The position numbers were made by a program, and so were the translations under genes. Positions 13,649-14,648 of a DNA stretch of 14,648 nt are shown one piece after another. The first letter of the stretch is position 1; each line of letters starts with the position of its first letter. Under the pieces are notes generated by a model. That model was not told where the DNA came from. It made no database searches and saw only the letters and a program-made list of their open reading frames with translations. This DNA is from Gallionellaceae bacterium (GTDB lineage: Bacteria > Pseudomonadota > Gammaproteobacteria > Burkholderiales > Gallionellaceae), in NCBI GenBank assembly GCA_030690855.1, contig JAUYFR010000088.1:1-14648 (forward strand), given 5' to 3'.

Positions 13649-13670
13649 GTCGGGATGAATCCCGACCTAC
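13649..13670 (-). repeat. REP-like hairpin, copy 4 (inverted)
   Basis: Read on the minus strand it has the head GTAG, stem GTCGGGA / TCCCGAC and loop TTCA, identical to copy 3. The head-to-head pair resembles the paired arrangement (BIME) seen for bacterial REP elements. Confidence 0.8.
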
Positions 13671-13729
13671 GAAAGCAAAAGCCTCGCATGGTTAACAGCA
13701 AGGATTTATGTTTTTAGCTATTACCTACT

Positions 13730-13939
13730 TCAATAATGCGGCGGTCTTTCATTCGTAGGCATGCCTTCCTCATTCCGGGCCGCCGAGAGCGATTGCACAT
13801 GTTGCGCCAGTGACTGACACATCACCTCTAATCTTTCAATCTTTTGTTGTTGCTGATACACGGCCTTGTTTAACTCCTCGACCAAGTCCTCTTGGAAGCT
13901 GAGCTTAATTTCGATTTTTTCTAAACGTTGTTCAAGCAT
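13730..13939 (-). CDS. slyX: SlyX family coiled-coil protein
   Basis: A 69-residue protein of the SlyX family; its function is not established. Residues 1-55 form an uninterrupted amphipathic helix (MLEQRLEKIEIKLSFQEDLV onward, with the family's FQED and EELN marks), suited to a short coiled coil. The closing ERPPHY is the conserved C-terminal tag of the family. There is no export signal. No strong ribosome site precedes the ATG, which is 40 bases after the rsmI stop on the same strand, so it may be read on the rsmI transcript. The paired REP hairpins lie 60 bases past its stop. Confidence 0.9.
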   Translation of the reverse strand: MLEQRLEKIEIKLSFQEDLVEELNKAVYQQQQKIERLEVMCQSLAQHVQSLSAARNEEGMPTNERPPHY

Positions 13940-13979
13940 GATTTGGCCATGTAAGTTTGGATGATGGGCGTTTATTGGG

Positions 13980-14648
13980 TTAGCCTTTAAGTTCTAGCGC
14001 CCTTTGATACAACTCGTTTTTATTGCCTCCGGTTATTTTCACCGCCAGTTGCACGGCTTGTTTCAGCGGCAATTCTTGCAGCAACAACGCTAACGTTTTT
14101 TCGACTTCACTAGATAGGCCCTCTGCTTTTGTAGGCGCTGCTTGTACCAGCAACACAAACTCGCCACGTTGATTATTGGCATCGCTATTTAACCAAGCCA
14201 TTGCTTCGCCCAATTTGCAGCGGTGAATGTTTTCGAACAGCTTAGTGATTTCTCGCGCCAAGACAATCTCGCGTTCATCACCGAACATGGCTTGCAGATC
14301 GGCCACACTTTCGAGAATGCGATGCGGCGCTTCGTAAAAAACAAGGGTGTAAGGATGCTCGATTAAGTTTTCTAAAACGGTGCGACGTGCGCCCGACTTA
14401 TTGGGGAGAAATCCGTAAAACAAAAAGTGCGGTGCGGTTAAGCCGGATGCGGAAAGTGCGGCAACCGCCGCACTTGCACCCGGAATAGGAATGACACGAA
14501 AGCCTGCCGCCAACACAGCTTCGACCAGCACCGCACCCGGATCGCTCACCGCAGGCGTACCCGCGTCAGTGACTAATGCGACCGTTTGCCCTTGTTGCAA
14601 AATGGCGAGAATTTTTTCTGCGGCACCGCGTTCATTATGTTGATGCAA
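13980..14648 (-). CDS. rsmI: 16S rRNA (cytidine1402-2'-O)-methyltransferase, C-terminal 223 residues (cut by window edge)
   Basis: Methylates the 2'-OH of C1402 in 16S rRNA, at the ribosomal P site, using S-adenosylmethionine. The visible part begins at HQHNE, which aligns near residue 65-70 of E. coli RsmI, so about 65-70 N-terminal residues lie beyond the right edge. The TTG at the very edge is an internal leucine, not a start. Family blocks visible are ALVTDAGTPAVSDPG, IPIPGASAAVAALSASGL, FYGFLPNKSGARR, VFYEAPHRILES, VLAREITKLFE, RGEFVLLV, and the C-terminal LPLKQAVQLAVKITGGNKNELYQRALEL. This is the tetrapyrrole-methylase fold. slyX follows 40 bases after its stop on the same strand. Confidence 0.95.
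   Translation of the reverse strand: MHQHNERGAAEKILAILQQGQTVALVTDAGTPAVSDPGAVLVEAVLAAGFRVIPIPGASAAVAALSASGLTAPHFLFYGFLPNKSGARRTVLENLIEHPYTLVFYEAPHRILESVADLQAMFGDEREIVLAREITKLFENIHRCKLGEAMAWLNSDANNQRGEFVLLVQAAPTKAEGLSSEVEKTLALLLQELPLKQAVQLAVKITGGNKNELYQRALELKG

Noticed and set aside
3256..13670. CRISPR array from the recurrent hairpins
   Set aside because: Copies are kilobases apart or inverted, differ in stem sequence and have no regular spacers.
14646..14648. TTG at the right edge as the start of rsmI
   Set aside because: The alignment with RsmI shows this is an internal Leu before HQHNE; about 65-70 residues are missing beyond the window.

Overview
The window is ordinary chromosomal sequence from a proteobacterium, most likely a betaproteobacterium of the Nitrosomonadales/Methylophilales type. 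The evidence is the E. coli-like ArgA (same 443-residue length), YggX next to argA, PPK1, the PPK2-class double-domain Pap, a class-II PyrC, SlyX and RsmI, with fairly balanced base composition. The genus cannot be fixed from the sequence alone. No phage, transposase, CRISPR array, rRNA or tRNA gene was seen.

Layout. Positions 1-1701 (minus strand) hold the N-terminal two thirds of a membrane chemoreceptor, cut by the window edge, and a secreted single-domain rhodanese upstream of it. Positions 1912-5854 (plus) hold argA (N-acetylglutamate synthase), yggX (iron/oxidative-stress protein) and ppk (polyphosphate kinase 1). A well-formed Pho box with a correctly spaced -10 lies just before yggX, so yggX-ppk looks like a phosphate-starvation transcription unit. 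Positions 5893-8268 hold a lysine-rich ribbon-helix-helix (RHH) protein (minus), divergent from sixA and pap (plus), with a 13-bp palindrome between them. Together, 3371-8268 is a polyphosphate locus: PPK1 makes polyphosphate, Pap spends it to phosphorylate AMP, SixA is a phosphohistidine phosphatase, and the RHH protein is a candidate local regulator.

Positions 8276-12904 are all on the minus strand. In transcription order they hold an MHS-type major facilitator transporter, pyrC (dihydroorotase), a gamma-carbonic-anhydrase-like hexapeptide protein, DUF2288, DUF302 (these last four tightly packed, the last two overlapping), and a membrane-anchored TlpA/ScsD-like thioredoxin. The gap 12905-13280 is filled by C/G-rich inverted repeats plus a candidate promoter for an unrecognised 92-residue protein (13281-13559). 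The right end holds slyX and the C-terminal part of rsmI, both minus.

The most notable non-coding signals are the Pho box before yggX-ppk, the palindrome between the RHH gene and sixA, and a family of four REP-like hairpins. Each REP has a GTAG or GTGG head and a stem that covaries between copies; the last two form a perfect inverted pair and one doubles as a terminator.
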